Origin: Cellulomonas sp. C5510
Lineage (GTDB): Bacteria; Actinomycetota; Actinomycetes; Actinomycetales; Cellulomonadaceae
DNA length: 64,000 nucleotides
Assembly: GCF_019797765.1 (NCBI RefSeq)
Contig: NZ_CP081862.1
Location: 186,001 to 250,000, forward strand
Direction: 5' to 3'
Positions 24,460 through 33,824 of this stretch are shown here, piece by piece. A program made the translations under genes and the position numbers. The notes below the pieces were generated by a model. The model worked only from the letters and a program-made list of their open reading frames with translations. It was not told the origin of the DNA and made no database searches. Positions within the stretch are counted from its first letter, which is position 1. Each line of letters starts with the position of its first letter.

Positions 24460-27400
24460 CCGCGGCGCTCGCCGTCGTCGACGCCTGGGTGGTCTCCGCG
24501 CTCGCCGGAGGACGCGCGCAGCCGCTCGTGCTCGGGTTCCTCCTGCTCGCCGTGGGCATCGGCCTGCCCGCAGCGGGGGTCGCCGCGCGGATCCGGTCCT
24601 GGACCGTGGCCGTGCTGGTGCTGCCCGCCGTGCCGCTGTGCGCCGCCGCCGCGGTGGGAGGCGGGTGGGCCTGGCACACCGGTCTGCTCGCCGCCGCCCT
24701 CGTCACCCTCGTCCGCGTGCCCTACCGGCGGGCGCTCGCGCAGCGGCTCGCGGTCCGCGGCGTCGTCGTCGACGGGGTGCTCGTCGCGCTCGCGGCCGTC
24801 CTGCTGCTCGCGGCGCTCGCCGTCGCCCCGGAGCTCCCGACGGCCGAGGGGTGGCCCGCCGGCGGACTCGCGACCGGGCTGCTGCTCGCCGCTGTGGTCG
24901 CGACGGTGCAGGCGCGAGCCGGCCAGGCGACGCCCTGGACCACGGCGGCCGGGGCGCTCGCCGTGCTCGCCGCGTCCGCCGCCCCCCTCGACCTCGGGCC
25001 GCTCAGCATCGGGATCGCACCGCTGGCCGGTGCGGCGGCGTGGCTGCTCGTGACGTTGCTGCCCGCGGCGGCCGGCCGGGACATCGGCACCGACACGCGG
25101 CACCGTGCCCGGGTGTCCGGCGGCTGGACGGCGCTGGTGGTCGTCACGCTGCCCGGCGTGCTCGCCGCCGTGGGGGGCGGGCTGACGCTGCTCGATGCGC
25201 TCCGGCTCCCGCCGCCCTCCCGGCTGCCGGTCGGAGCCTTCGATCCGGCCGGCGGCGTCGCGGAGGGCGCCTCCGGGCTCGGCCCGGTGCTCGCTGCCGC
25301 GGTGCTGGCCGGCGCGTGCGCGGTGATCGCGGCGCAGCGGCTCGCGCCGGTGCTCGAGCGGCGTGCGGTTCCGCTGACCGGGGCCGTCCCCGGGACGCTG
25401 CCCGCTGCCGGTCCGCCGGCGCCGCTCGTGGCGCGCGAGCCGTACCTGGTGGCGATCGGGCGGGCCTGCCTGCCCGCCGCCGTCGTGCTGGCCGTCGCCG
25501 CGGCGGTCACGCTGCTGCGGCCCTGGTCCCCGCTGCTGCTGCCCGCCGAGCTGCTGCTCGCCGTCGTCCTGGTCGAGACGGCGCGTCGGGCACCGCACCG
25601 ACCCGCGCCGCCCGCGCCCCCGGCGCCGGTCGGCGCGGTGCCGCTCCCCGGTGCCGTGCCGCCCGCCGCCACCCTGTCGCCTCCGCCGTTCGCCTCCGTC
25701 GGCGCCGCGCGTCCGACGGTGCCGCTCCCGTCGGCACCGGGCGGCCGTGCCCCCCGGGACGCCCCGTGGCGGGCCACGCTGGTCGTGGCCGCCTTCGTGC
25801 AGCTCGCGGTCCTCGTGACGCTGAGCTGGGTGGCCCGCCCCGCGGTGCTGGTCGGCGCGGCGGCGCTCCTGCTGCTCCTGCTGCGCGCGCGCACGCTCGT
25901 GCCCGCGCCCGTCCGCGGTGTGCTCGTGGGTGTCGGAGCGGCGTACGCCGCGCTCGCGCTCGGGTCGGGGTTGTCGTGGCTCGGCTGGGACGGCTTCGGC
26001 GTGGTCGGCGGCACCGCAGTGGTCGCGCTCCTCGCCGCGGCCGCCGTGACACTGCTGCCTCGCGTCGGGCGCGACACCTGGCTGGCCCTGCTGGTGGTGG
26101 CGACCGTCCCGGCGGTGCTGGCGGTCCTCGCGGTCACCGTCGACCGGACGTGGTGGTCCGCGGGCGCCGCCGGTGCGCTGCTCCTGCTCGAGGGCGTCCT
26201 GCTGGACACCCGTGCGCGCCCGGTGCCCGCATGGTTGCGCGTGCTGGCGGCGGCCCTCGTGGTGCCGACGGTGTCGGTGCTGGTGATCTGCGCGGGGGCG
26301 GTGCTGCTGCCCGGGTCGGGGTCGCCGGTGCTGCTCCCGGTCGTCGCCGTGCTCGCCTCGGGGGCCGCCGTCGCAGCGGTACCCGTGGCCGCCCGTCTCC
26401 GCCGCCGCGCGCTCGACGTCCCGGCGGAACCCGCCCGTGTGGCGCTCGAGGTCGCGGCGGCGGGGACCGCAGCCGTCGCCCTGCTGCTCGCGGTGCTGCG
26501 GGCACCCACCGGGGCGGACACGGTCCTGGTGCTGTGCGCGGTCCTCGCCGCCGGGGCCACCGTCGTCGCGCAGCGGCCCGACCGGCACCCGGTGTGGTGG
26601 GCCGCGGCGCTGCTCTGGTCCGGTGTCGTGTGGTCGGCGCTCGGCTGGTGGGGAGTCGGCCTCGTGGAGGCGTACACCGCCCCGCCCGCGGCAGCGGCCG
26701 TGCTGGTCGGGTCCCTGCTGGCACGGCGATCGGCCGAGCGCTGGCGCCCCCTCGTCCGGTCCGGCACGGCGCTGCTCGTGACGCCGACCCTGCTGCTCGC
26801 GCTCGTCGGACGGGACACCGGGACGCGCGCGGCGGCGCTGCTGGCGCTCGCCGCCGTGGCCGTCGGGAGCGTGCTGCTCGCCGACGACGAGGAGGCACCG
26901 GCGGCCCCGCCGACACCCGCGGGGCGCGCGTGGCGGGTGCTCACCGACGCGACGCTGGTCGGCGCGGCGGTCGCGGCGCTCGCCGGCCCGGTGCGCGCGG
27001 TGCACCTCGCGGCGTCGACCCCGGCGGGACCGGCGGGAGGCGACGCCCGGCTGTTCGGCGCGGCGCTGCTGTGGTCGCTCGGCGGTGCCGTGCTGCTCGG
27101 CCTCGCCGGCTGGCAGCACAGCCTCCGGCACGCGGTGCGCACCACGGACCGGACACGTCCGGGCCTGCCGACGGAGCCCAGCCTGCGGCTGCGCTGGGCC
27201 CTGGCGCCGGCGGTCGTCGCGGGGACCGTCGGCACGCTCGTGGCGGTGCGCTCGTCGTGGGCGGCGGTGTGGACGGGGTGGGTCGTCGAGCTGCTGCTGC
27301 TCGTCCTCGCGCTGACCGCCGTCCGCGCCGACGTCCGGCCCGGTCCGCGCCCGGGCCGGCCGGGCCACCCGGGTCGACCGGCTGCGGTGGTCCTGCCGCC

Positions 27401-27962
27401 GGGGTGGTTCCTCTGGCTCGCTGCTCTCGCCTGGGCGATCGGTGCCTGGAGCACCCGGCTGCTGCGCGTGGAGATGTTCGCCCTGCCGCTCGGCCTCACC
27501 CTCACGGCCATGGGGTTCGTCGCGCTCCGTCCCGCGCTCCGGGACCTGGGTGGTCGGCCCGCCGGACCTGCGCCGCGCTCGTCGGCGGGCTGGCCGGTGG
27601 GAGGCCGGACGTCCGCGCTCACCCTGACGCCCGGGGCGCTCGCCACGCTCGGCCCGTCGGTGCTCGCGATCTGGACGGACCCGATGACCTGGCGGGCGGT
27701 CCTCGTCGTCGTGCTCGCCCTCGGGTTCATGCTGCTCGGTGCGCGCGAGCTCCTGCGGGCGCCCCTGGTGGTCGGCGCGACGACGCTGCCCGTCGCGGTG
27801 CTCAGCGTGTTCGCGGCACAGCTCGGCGGGACGGTCTCGGCCGGTCCGTGGCTGCTGACGCTGCTCGCCGCCGGCGGGCTGCTGCTCGTGCTCGGGATCT
27901 TCGCCGAACGCCGGCGGTCGGCCCAGGACGCCCGGGACGAGCAGCCCCGCGTCCTGCGCTGA
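24153..27962 (+). CDS. SCO7613-like very large integral membrane protein, head out of frame
   Basis: The main ORF (about 1250 residues after FDVARL) is almost entirely hydrophobic: more than 30 segments rich in Leu/Val/Ala with short polar loops, and no recognised catalytic motif. It fits the actinobacterial family of large proteins with an N-terminal zinc ribbon and many membrane helices, whose function is unknown. The ORF start at 24153 is arbitrary; real coding resumes near 24220 and the full protein would start at 23902 (about 1353 residues) if the frameshift were absent. There is no operon partner; the gene ends 93 bases before the convergent MFS gene. Confidence 0.65.
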   Translation: MAGRRAAAPRGRAGPRRAAASPGWSAPPTAAPGRPFDVARLFALAGAGLVAAAFVVLAFFLLGDAPAARVVVLLLTTAGAAGGALALRRAGVVGSAEAVGGLTAALAVVDAWVVSALAGGRAQPLVLGFLLLAVGIGLPAAGVAARIRSWTVAVLVLPAVPLCAAAAVGGGWAWHTGLLAAALVTLVRVPYRRALAQRLAVRGVVVDGVLVALAAVLLLAALAVAPELPTAEGWPAGGLATGLLLAAVVATVQARAGQATPWTTAAGALAVLAASAAPLDLGPLSIGIAPLAGAAAWLLVTLLPAAAGRDIGTDTRHRARVSGGWTALVVVTLPGVLAAVGGGLTLLDALRLPPPSRLPVGAFDPAGGVAEGASGLGPVLAAAVLAGACAVIAAQRLAPVLERRAVPLTGAVPGTLPAAGPPAPLVAREPYLVAIGRACLPAAVVLAVAAAVTLLRPWSPLLLPAELLLAVVLVETARRAPHRPAPPAPPAPVGAVPLPGAVPPAATLSPPPFASVGAARPTVPLPSAPGGRAPRDAPWRATLVVAAFVQLAVLVTLSWVARPAVLVGAAALLLLLLRARTLVPAPVRGVLVGVGAAYAALALGSGLSWLGWDGFGVVGGTAVVALLAAAAVTLLPRVGRDTWLALLVVATVPAVLAVLAVTVDRTWWSAGAAGALLLLEGVLLDTRARPVPAWLRVLAAALVVPTVSVLVICAGAVLLPGSGSPVLLPVVAVLASGAAVAAVPVAARLRRRALDVPAEPARVALEVAAAGTAAVALLLAVLRAPTGADTVLVLCAVLAAGATVVAQRPDRHPVWWAAALLWSGVVWSALGWWGVGLVEAYTAPPAAAAVLVGSLLARRSAERWRPLVRSGTALLVTPTLLLALVGRDTGTRAAALLALAAVAVGSVLLADDEEAPAAPPTPAGRAWRVLTDATLVGAAVAALAGPVRAVHLAASTPAGPAGGDARLFGAALLWSLGGAVLLGLAGWQHSLRHAVRTTDRTRPGLPTEPSLRLRWALAPAVVAGTVGTLVAVRSSWAAVWTGWVVELLLLVLALTAVRADVRPGPRPGRPGHPGRPAAVVLPPGWFLWLAALAWAIGAWSTRLLRVEMFALPLGLTLTAMGFVALRPALRDLGGRPAGPAPRSSAGWPVGGRTSALTLTPGALATLGPSVLAIWTDPMTWRAVLVVVLALGFMLLGARELLRAPLVVGATTLPVAVLSVFAAQLGGTVSAGPWLLTLLAAGGLLLVLGIFAERRRSAQDARDEQPRVLR

Positions 27963-28019
27963 CCGGCTCGACCGGCGGCCGGGGCGTCGCACCGCGGCGG
28001 CGCAGGGCGGTGCCGCGCG

Positions 28020-28048
28020 GCGCCGGGCGAGGAACGAGAGCCCGGCGC
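28020..28048. terminator. Hairpin between convergent genes
   Basis: GCGCCGGGC (28020-28028) pairs with GCCCGGCGC (28040-28048) over an 11-base loop. It lies between the end of the large membrane protein and the end of the MFS gene. Confidence 0.5.
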
Positions 28049-28055
28049 GCGGCGG

Positions 28056-29528
28056 TCAGCCGGTGGTGGTGTCGTCCGCGACCGGAGCGAGCCGCTCCGT
28101 CCCGGGGACGTCCATCGGGACGGGCAGCGTCGTCGGGGCGGACCGGTCGGGAGGGACGGCGGGCTCCGGAGCGCCCGGGCCGGCGGTGTCGCCAGCCGCG
28201 CCGGCCCCCGGACCCGCGCCGTCGTCGTGGGGGTCGCCCGCGCCGGGTCCCGTCCCGGCGTGGCGGGTGCCGTCGCCGGCGGGCGGGTCGTCCGGTCCCC
28301 CGCCGGCCGGGACCCGCGCGTCGGGGTTGCCGGCCCGCAGGGTGCGCAGGGACGCGAGGACGGCCACCACGGCGAGCGCCGCGGAGCCCACGACGACCAG
28401 GTAGCCACCGTGCGACCCCTGGCGGTCGATCATCGACCCCGCCACCCACGAACCCAGCGAGACGCCGACGCCCAGCGACGTACCGACCCAGGTGAGCCCC
28501 TCGGTGAGCCGCTCCCGTGCGACGAAGTGCTGCACGAGCCCGTTGCCGTTCACCAGCGTCGGGGCGATCGCGAACCCGACGACGAACATGACGACGGCGA
28601 GCATCGTCATCGAGCTCACCAGCACGAACAGCGACACACCGACCGCCAGCGCGACCATCCCGATGGCGAACCGGCGCCACAGCGGCGTGACCCAGTGCCG
28701 CGCGCCGTAGAGCAGGCCGGAGATCATCGAGCCGCACGCGAACACGGCGAGGACCACACCGGCGAGCGCCTGGCGCCCCGCCTCCTCCGCGAACGCGACG
28801 GTGCTCACGTCGGTCGCGCCGAAGATCGACCCCATCGCGACGAACACGACGGCGAGCACGACCATCCCGCCGGAGCGCATGACGGACACCCGACGCGCGC
28901 GCACCCCGTCGGGGCCCACGGGACGCCGGCCGTGCGGCGGCGGCTCCGTCCGGCGCTGGGCGAGGAACCAGTACCCGCCGAGCACCATCCCGACGACCGG
29001 CACCACGAGGCCCGCGGACGGGGCGACGGCGGTCGCCAGCGTGGTCGCGAGGATCGGGCCGACCACGAACACGAGCTCGTCGAGCGCGGACTCGAGCGAG
29101 TACGCGGTGTGCAGGGAACGCGGGTCCGACAGCACGTGCGACCACCGTGCCCGGACGAGCGCGCCGAACGAGCCGATCGTGGCACCGACGAGGACAGCCG
29201 TCGCGTAGAGCGTCCACACCGGCGCGTCGAGCGTCGCGCAGAGCACGAGGGCGACGAGCGCGACGGCGGACACCGTCAGCGCGGGGCGCATGACGCGCGC
29301 CTGGCCGTGCTGGTCGACGAGGCGGGCGAGCTGCGGGGAGCACACCGCCTGGGCGAGCACGTAGGCGGCCGAGACGGCGCCCGCCAGCCGGTACGAGCCG
29401 TGCAGGGACTCGATCATCAGGATGATGCCGATGCCGACCATGGACATCGGGAGCCGGGCGATGACGCCCGCACCGGAGAACGCCAGGGCGCCGGGCCGGT
29501 CCAGCACGTCGCGGTAGGTCCCCAGCAC
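28056..29528 (-). CDS. MFS family transporter
   Basis: A 490-residue membrane protein with 12 hydrophobic helices of the major facilitator type. The first segment LAFSGAGVIARLPMSMVGIGIILMI and the paired helix after PQLARLVDQHGQARVM fit the usual MFS helix 1-2-3 plan, with the loop after helix 2 corresponding to motif A. It ends in a long Gly/Pro/Asp-rich cytoplasmic tail of about 90 residues, which most family members lack. GTG 29528 is preferred over 29534 because GGGAG lies 9 bases upstream instead of 3. The substrate is unknown; YcaD/drug-efflux relatives are possible. Confidence 0.8.
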   Translation of the reverse strand: MLGTYRDVLDRPGALAFSGAGVIARLPMSMVGIGIILMIESLHGSYRLAGAVSAAYVLAQAVCSPQLARLVDQHGQARVMRPALTVSAVALVALVLCATLDAPVWTLYATAVLVGATIGSFGALVRARWSHVLSDPRSLHTAYSLESALDELVFVVGPILATTLATAVAPSAGLVVPVVGMVLGGYWFLAQRRTEPPPHGRRPVGPDGVRARRVSVMRSGGMVVLAVVFVAMGSIFGATDVSTVAFAEEAGRQALAGVVLAVFACGSMISGLLYGARHWVTPLWRRFAIGMVALAVGVSLFVLVSSMTMLAVVMFVVGFAIAPTLVNGNGLVQHFVARERLTEGLTWVGTSLGVGVSLGSWVAGSMIDRQGSHGGYLVVVGSAALAVVAVLASLRTLRAGNPDARVPAGGGPDDPPAGDGTRHAGTGPGAGDPHDDGAGPGAGAAGDTAGPGAPEPAVPPDRSAPTTLPVPMDVPGTERLAPVADDTTTG

Positions 29529-29589
29529 GCGCACAGTCTCCCACCAGCAGGTGACACGGCGTGCCGTGGAGGGCGCGGCCCCGGTGACG

Positions 29590-29595
29590 CATACT
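29590..29595 (+). promoter_or_regulatory. -10 box for a leaderless GNAT gene
   Basis: CATACT ends 6 bases before the ATG at 29602, the leaderless spacing found before several other genes here. There is no ribosome site. Confidence 0.45.
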
Positions 29596-29601
29596 CGCGG
29601 C

Positions 29602-29898
29602 ATGGCGGACGTGGACGTGCGGGACGTGCCGGAGCAGCACCGGTTCGAGGCGGTGGGCGCCGACGGCGCGGTGCTGGGTGTCGCGGAGTACGAGAGCCGG
29701 CCCGGCGTCGTGGTGTTCACGCACACCGAGGTCGACCCCCGGCAGGAGGGGCACGGGATCGGGTCCGCGCTGGTCCGTGCCGCCCTCGACCGGGTCCGTG
29801 AGGCGGGCGACCGGATCGAGCCGGCGTGCCCCTTCGTGCGGGCGTTCGTCGCCGAGCACCCGGACTACGCGGACATGGTCGTCGGCGCCGGGGGCTGA
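29602..29898 (+). CDS. Short GNAT-type N-acetyltransferase (YidJ/NATD1-like)
   Basis: A 98-residue protein. HTEVDPRQEGHGIGSALVRAALDRVR carries the acetyl-CoA pyrophosphate loop (Q/R-x-x-G-x-G) of GNAT enzymes, and the ending PACPFVRAFVAEHPDYADMV matches the compact NATD1 subgroup, in which a C-terminal Cys/Pro segment follows the acetyl-CoA loop. The substrate is unknown. It is monocistronic and divergent from the MFS gene; both may share the short intergenic region. Confidence 0.8.
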   Translation: MADVDVRDVPEQHRFEAVGADGAVLGVAEYESRPGVVVFTHTEVDPRQEGHGIGSALVRAALDRVREAGDRIEPACPFVRAFVAEHPDYADMVVGAGG

Positions 29899-29908
29899 GC
29901 CCGGGGCC

Positions 29909-30586
29909 TCAGCGCAGGACGGACGCCAGCGCGCTCCCGTCGAGCTCCCGCAGCAGCTCGGCGACGTCGTCGTGGACGGCGACGGCGCCCGCGTCGAGCA
30001 GCTCGGCCGCGGAGGTCCCCCCGCTGAGGACGGCCACGCACGGCACGCCCGCGCGGACGGACGCCTGCACGTCCCACACCGAGTCGCCGACGAACACCGC
30101 CCGGTCGGCGGGGACGCCGGCACGCTCGAGGGCCACCTCGACCAGCTCCGGCTCGGGCTTCGCCTCCTCGACGTCCTGCGAGGCGGTGATCTCCACGAGG
30201 TCGTCGACCTCGAGCACCTCGCGCAGCCGCTCGACCTCCTCGGGTGCCGCGGACGTCGCGAGCACCACGCGCACGCCGCGGTCCGTGAGCGTGCGGACGA
30301 GCTCCCGGGCGCCGTCGAACGGGCGGAGCAGCCCGGCCAGCGCCGCGTAGCGCTCCGTGTGCTCCTGCTTCACGCGGTCACCGAGCCGGTCGACGTCGTC
30401 GCCGAGCAGCTCCTGCAGCAGCCGGCCGGAGCCCATGCCGATCCGCCGGTGCACGCGCCACGCGTCGACCGGGCTCCCGACAGCCGCGAACGCCTCGACC
30501 CAGGCGTGCACGTGCAGGAAGTTGGAGTCGACGAGCGTGCCGTCGACGTCGAACAGGACGGCGCCGGGTCCGGAGGTCTGCGTCAT
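29909..30586 (-). CDS. HAD superfamily phosphatase (beta-phosphoglucomutase-like)
   Basis: A 225-residue soluble hydrolase. Motif I, FDVDGTLVDSN, carries the nucleophile and acid Asp pair; motif II is LATSAAP, and motif III/IV appear as KPEPELVE and VFVGDSVWDVQAS. A helical cap lies between residues about 17 and 85, so it is subclass I and related to phosphoglycolate phosphatase and beta-phosphoglucomutase-like proteins. The substrate cannot be assigned. It ends 10 bases after the convergent acetyltransferase stop. Confidence 0.85.
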   Translation of the reverse strand: MTQTSGPGAVLFDVDGTLVDSNFLHVHAWVEAFAAVGSPVDAWRVHRRIGMGSGRLLQELLGDDVDRLGDRVKQEHTERYAALAGLLRPFDGARELVRTLTDRGVRVVLATSAAPEEVERLREVLEVDDLVEITASQDVEEAKPEPELVEVALERAGVPADRAVFVGDSVWDVQASVRAGVPCVAVLSGGTSAAELLDAGAVAVHDDVAELLRELDGSALASVLR

Positions 30587-30641
30587 GGCCTCCGGTCTAC
30601 CGCCCGGTGCGCGTCCCCGCGCGCCGAGCCGCCGCCCGCGG

Positions 30642-30806
30642 TCAGGGGTTGAGGAACGAGCCGGGGTCCGCGTCGCTGGTGCCGGCGTCCGGCATCGACC
30701 GCGCGACCTCGTCGTCGCTGATCTCCTCGTCGCGGACGGAGTCCACGTCGGGGTCGGTGACGGCGTCCGGTGCGTCGTCGGGGACCGGGGTGCTGCTCTC
30801 GCTCAT
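30642..30806 (-). CDS. 54-residue acidic hypothetical protein
   Basis: ATG at 30806 is preceded by AAGGAG at ideal distance, and the 54 codons use the high-GC third positions of real genes. The peptide is about 30% Asp/Glu, begins MSESSTPVPDDAPDAVT and ends PGSFLNP, with no hydrophobic segment. I do not recognise a family; short acidic proteins of this type with DEEISDDEVARSMPDAG-like cores do occur in related actinobacteria. It lies between the HAD and phosphoglucomutase genes with its own intergenic region of about 150 bases. Confidence 0.65.
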   Translation of the reverse strand: MSESSTPVPDDAPDAVTDPDVDSVRDEEISDDEVARSMPDAGTSDADPGSFLNP

Positions 30807-30957
30807 CGTGTGCTCCTTCGCTCGGTCGCGACCCGGTGCCGGCTGTGGCGGGCTGACGGCGACTGTCGCCGGTCGGACCCGCCTGCGTCGTCGCGGACGC
30901 GGGCACCGGCACCGCCGGGGCGGCCCACGCTAGGCCGGGCGGAGCCGTGGCGCGCGC

Positions 30958-32628
30958 TCAGCCGAGCGCGTCCGAGACGACGTCCTTCGCGGCCTCCTGG
31001 ACCTGCGCGAGGTGCTCCGGGCTGACGAACGACTCCGCGTAGATCTTGTAGACGTTCTCGGTCCCGGAGGGGCGGGCCGCGAACCACGCGTTCTCGGTGG
31101 TCACCTTGAGCCCGCCGATCGCCGCGCCGTTCCCGGGGGCCTCGGTGAGCTTCGCGGTGATGTCCTCGCCGGCGAGCGTCGTCGCGGTCACCTGCTCGGG
31201 CGAGAGCCTGCCGAGCGTGGCCTTCTGCTCGAGCGTGGCCGGGGCGTCGACGCGCGCGTACCAGGACCGCCCGAACTCCCCGACGAGCTCGGTGTGGTGC
31301 TGGGACGGCGACCGGCCCGTCGTCGCGAGGATCTCCGAGGCCAGCAGCGCGAGGATGATCCCGTCCTTGTCGGTGGTCCACACGGAGCCGTCGGTGCGCA
31401 GGAACGACGCACCGGCCGACTCCTCGCCGCCGAAGCCGACGGAGCCGTCGAGCAGCCCGGGCACGAACCACTTGAAGCCGACGGGCACCTCGAGGAGCCG
31501 GCGCCCGAGGGTGCCCGCCACCCGGTCGATGAGCGAGGAGGACACGAGGGTCTTGCCGATCGCCGCGTCGCCGGGCCAGCCGGGGCGGGCGCCGGAGTAC
31601 AGGTAGCGGATCGCGACCGCGAGGTAGTGGTTCGGGTTCATGAGCCCGGCGTCCGGCGTGACGATGCCGTGGCGGTCGGAGTCGGCGTCGTTGCCGGTGG
31701 CGATGTCGAACGGCGCGTCGCCGCCCATCGCCGTCACGAGCGAGGCCATGGCGGACGGCGACGAGCAGTCCATCCGGATCTTGCCGTCCCAGTCGAGCGT
31801 CATGAACGACCACTGCGGGTCGACGCGCGGGTTCACGACCGTGAGGTCCAGGCCGTAGCGCTCCGCGATCGCCCCCCAGTACTCGACCGAGGCCCCGCCG
31901 AGCGGGTCCGCGCCGATCCGCACGCCCGCCGACCGGATGGCGTCCAGGTCGATCACGTGCACCAGGTCGTCGACGTACGCGCCGAGGAAGTCGTGCTTGC
32001 GGGTGGTGTCGGCCGCGAGCGCGGCGTCGACGCTGACGCGGGGCACCCGGTCCACGCCGTGGGCGAGGAGCTCGTTGGCGCGGTCCGCGATCCAGGACGT
32101 CGCCTCCGAGCCCGCGGGCCCGCCGTGCGGGGGGTTGTACTTGAAACCACCGTCGCGCGGCGGGTTGTGCGAGGGCGTGACCACGATGCCGTCGGCCAGG
32201 CCGGGGCCGCTCGCCCGCACGCCCTCCGAGGTGGCGGCGCCGTTGTGGAGCAGGATCGCGTGGGAGACCGCCGGGGTCGGTGTCCAGGAGTCGCGCGCGT
32301 CCACCCGGACCTCGACCCCTGCGGCCGCGAGCACCTCGAGCGCGGTCTGCCAGGCCGGCAGCGACAGGCCGTGCGTGTCCCGCCCGATGAACAGCGGACC
32401 GTCCGTCCCCTGCCCGCGGCGGTACTCGACGATCGCGGCCGTGATCGCGACGATGTGCGCCTCGTTGAACGCCCCGTCGAGGCTGGACCCCCGGTGGCCG
32501 CTCGTGCCGAACACCACGCGCTGCGCGGGGTCGTCGAGGTCGGGGCGGCGGTCGTGGTACGCCGCGAGCATCGCGTCGACGTCGACCAGGTCGGAGGGCT
32601 GGGCGGGGGTTCCGGCGCGGGGGTCCAT
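30958..32628 (-). CDS. pgm: Alpha-D-glucose-specific phosphoglucomutase
   Basis: A 556-residue cytosolic enzyme interconverting glucose-1-phosphate and glucose-6-phosphate for glycogen, trehalose and cell-envelope sugars. The active serine loop is [13 protein letters not shown], the magnesium loop is [11 protein letters not shown], the sugar-binding loop is GGEESAGAS, and the C-terminal phosphate-binding loop is [16 protein letters not shown]. The opening [12 protein letters not shown] is a family hallmark. The ATG at 32628 is chosen; the longer frame upstream is not coding-like. It is divergent from the DUF5926 gene. Confidence 0.95.
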   Translation of the reverse strand: MDPRAGTPAQPSDLVDVDAMLAAYHDRRPDLDDPAQRVVFGTSGHRGSSLDGAFNEAHIVAITAAIVEYRRGQGTDGPLFIGRDTHGLSLPAWQTALEVLAAAGVEVRVDARDSWTPTPAVSHAILLHNGAATSEGVRASGPGLADGIVVTPSHNPPRDGGFKYNPPHGGPAGSEATSWIADRANELLAHGVDRVPRVSVDAALAADTTRKHDFLGAYVDDLVHVIDLDAIRSAGVRIGADPLGGASVEYWGAIAERYGLDLTVVNPRVDPQWSFMTLDWDGKIRMDCSSPSAMASLVTAMGGDAPFDIATGNDADSDRHGIVTPDAGLMNPNHYLAVAIRYLYSGARPGWPGDAAIGKTLVSSSLIDRVAGTLGRRLLEVPVGFKWFVPGLLDGSVGFGGEESAGASFLRTDGSVWTTDKDGIILALLASEILATTGRSPSQHHTELVGEFGRSWYARVDAPATLEQKATLGRLSPEQVTATTLAGEDITAKLTEAPGNGAAIGGLKVTTENAWFAARPSGTENVYKIYAESFVSPEHLAQVQEAAKDVVSDALG

Positions 32629-32711
32629 GCCGTCGATCCTGCCACCGAAGCGGGACGCGCGGCGGGCCGGACGGGAACCTGTGGACAACCTGACGGGGGC
32701 GTCCCGGCCGG

Positions 32712-32717
32712 TAGCCT
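32712..32717 (+). promoter_or_regulatory. -10 box for a leaderless DUF5926 gene
   Basis: TAGCCT ends 6 bases before the ATG at 32724. A -35-like CTGACG lies 16 bases further upstream (32690-32695). There is no ribosome site. Confidence 0.5.
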
Positions 32718-32723
32718 GGGGGC

Positions 32724-33551
32724 ATGGCCTCAGCATCCGACGTCGAGTTCGTCCTGCGCCCGTTCGAGGGTCTCCCCGGGGAGCCCGACTGGGTCGCCCT
32801 GCGCGAGCTCGTGCCCGCCGCGACCGCCACCGCCCGGACCGTCGCCGAGCACGGGGCGCGCGACATCGTGGTCACCACGGTCCTGCCGTCCGGCTGGTCC
32901 GCGCTGCACCGCGCCGACGGCGTGGTCCTGCTCGCGCTCCAGACCGTCGGGAGCTCCGGCGACGCCAGCCGCGACCTCGCCGCCGCGCTGCTCGAGGCGC
33001 TCGACGCCGAGCCCGACACCGCCGTCCAGCAGTCCGGCCTGCCCGGCCCCGGCCCGCGCCTCCAGGATGTGCTGGACCTGACCGTGCCCTTCGAGGTCAC
33101 CGTCGAGGACGGCTTCGGCTACTGGATCGCGCCGGACACCGAGATGACGCCCGAGCTGAAGGCCGCCGTCGAGGAGGCCGACGCCGGAGTGGTCGAGACG
33201 CACAAGGTGCCGGGCGTCGAGGCCGCGTACTGGGTCCGCATGGGCGCGCGCGAGTACCTGCGCTGGGCCCAGCCGCACGACGAGCAGCAGGTCGTGGACG
33301 GCCTCGCCCGGCTGCACGGCCGCCGTGAGTCCGGCTTCGACGGTGCGAAGTTCATCGGGTACTTCCGCTCCAACGGCCTCGTCGTCCCCGTGTGGGAGCT
33401 CGCGCGCGGCTCGGAGGCGGAGGACGTCGAGGCACCGCTCGCTGCCTTCGCGCCCGTGTTCGAGGCGGCGCTCGCCGACACCGAGCCGCTCGACGCGAAC
33501 GCCCGCCGCGCGCGTGCCGGCATCGTGGCCCGGCAGGTCACGCTCCGCTGA
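32724..33551 (+). CDS. DUF5926 family protein
   Basis: A 275-residue soluble protein matching the actinobacterial DUF5926 family: [31 protein letters not shown] at the start, FGYWIAPD in the middle and [22 protein letters not shown] near the end. No function is known for the family. Many relatives carry an extra Lys/Arg-rich N-terminus that is absent here. No obvious enzymatic motifs are seen. It is leaderless by promoter spacing and monocistronic; 270 bases follow before the next gene and hold nothing I can name beyond the next gene's promoter. Confidence 0.8.
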   Translation: MASASDVEFVLRPFEGLPGEPDWVALRELVPAATATARTVAEHGARDIVVTTVLPSGWSALHRADGVVLLALQTVGSSGDASRDLAAALLEALDAEPDTAVQQSGLPGPGPRLQDVLDLTVPFEVTVEDGFGYWIAPDTEMTPELKAAVEEADAGVVETHKVPGVEAAYWVRMGAREYLRWAQPHDEQQVVDGLARLHGRRESGFDGAKFIGYFRSNGLVVPVWELARGSEAEDVEAPLAAFAPVFEAALADTEPLDANARRARAGIVARQVTLR

Positions 33552-33811
33552 CGCGGAGCCTGCGGTACCGGGGGGGCCGGGTCGGGGCACGTCCCGGCCC
33601 GGCCCCCCGCCGTCCCGGGGGCCCGGCAGCCGACGCCTCCCGCGCGCTCTCTCTTCCCCGCGCGGTCCGCGTCCCACCCCCGCCGCTGGGCGTCCCGGCG
33701 CGCCTCGGCCCGGCCCAGCCGCTGGTGACGACTCCGGGCCCCCCGTGTGACCGTCGTGTGCATCCTCCGCGTGTCCGGGGCCCGGAGCGGGTCGAGGCCG
33801 GGCCGGATCGT

Positions 33812-33817
33812 TAGGCT
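33812..33817 (+). promoter_or_regulatory. -10 box for a leaderless glycosyltransferase gene
   Basis: TAGGCT lies 7 bases before the GTG at 33825, with no ribosome site. The 273 bases upstream to 33551 are otherwise featureless GC-rich DNA. Confidence 0.5.
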
Positions 33818-33824
33818 GTCTCGG

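Noticed and set aside
23895..27992. A 1365-codon minus-strand ORF opposite the large membrane protein
   Set aside because: Low-complexity Arg/Gly/His composition; the plus strand encodes ordered hydrophobic helices.
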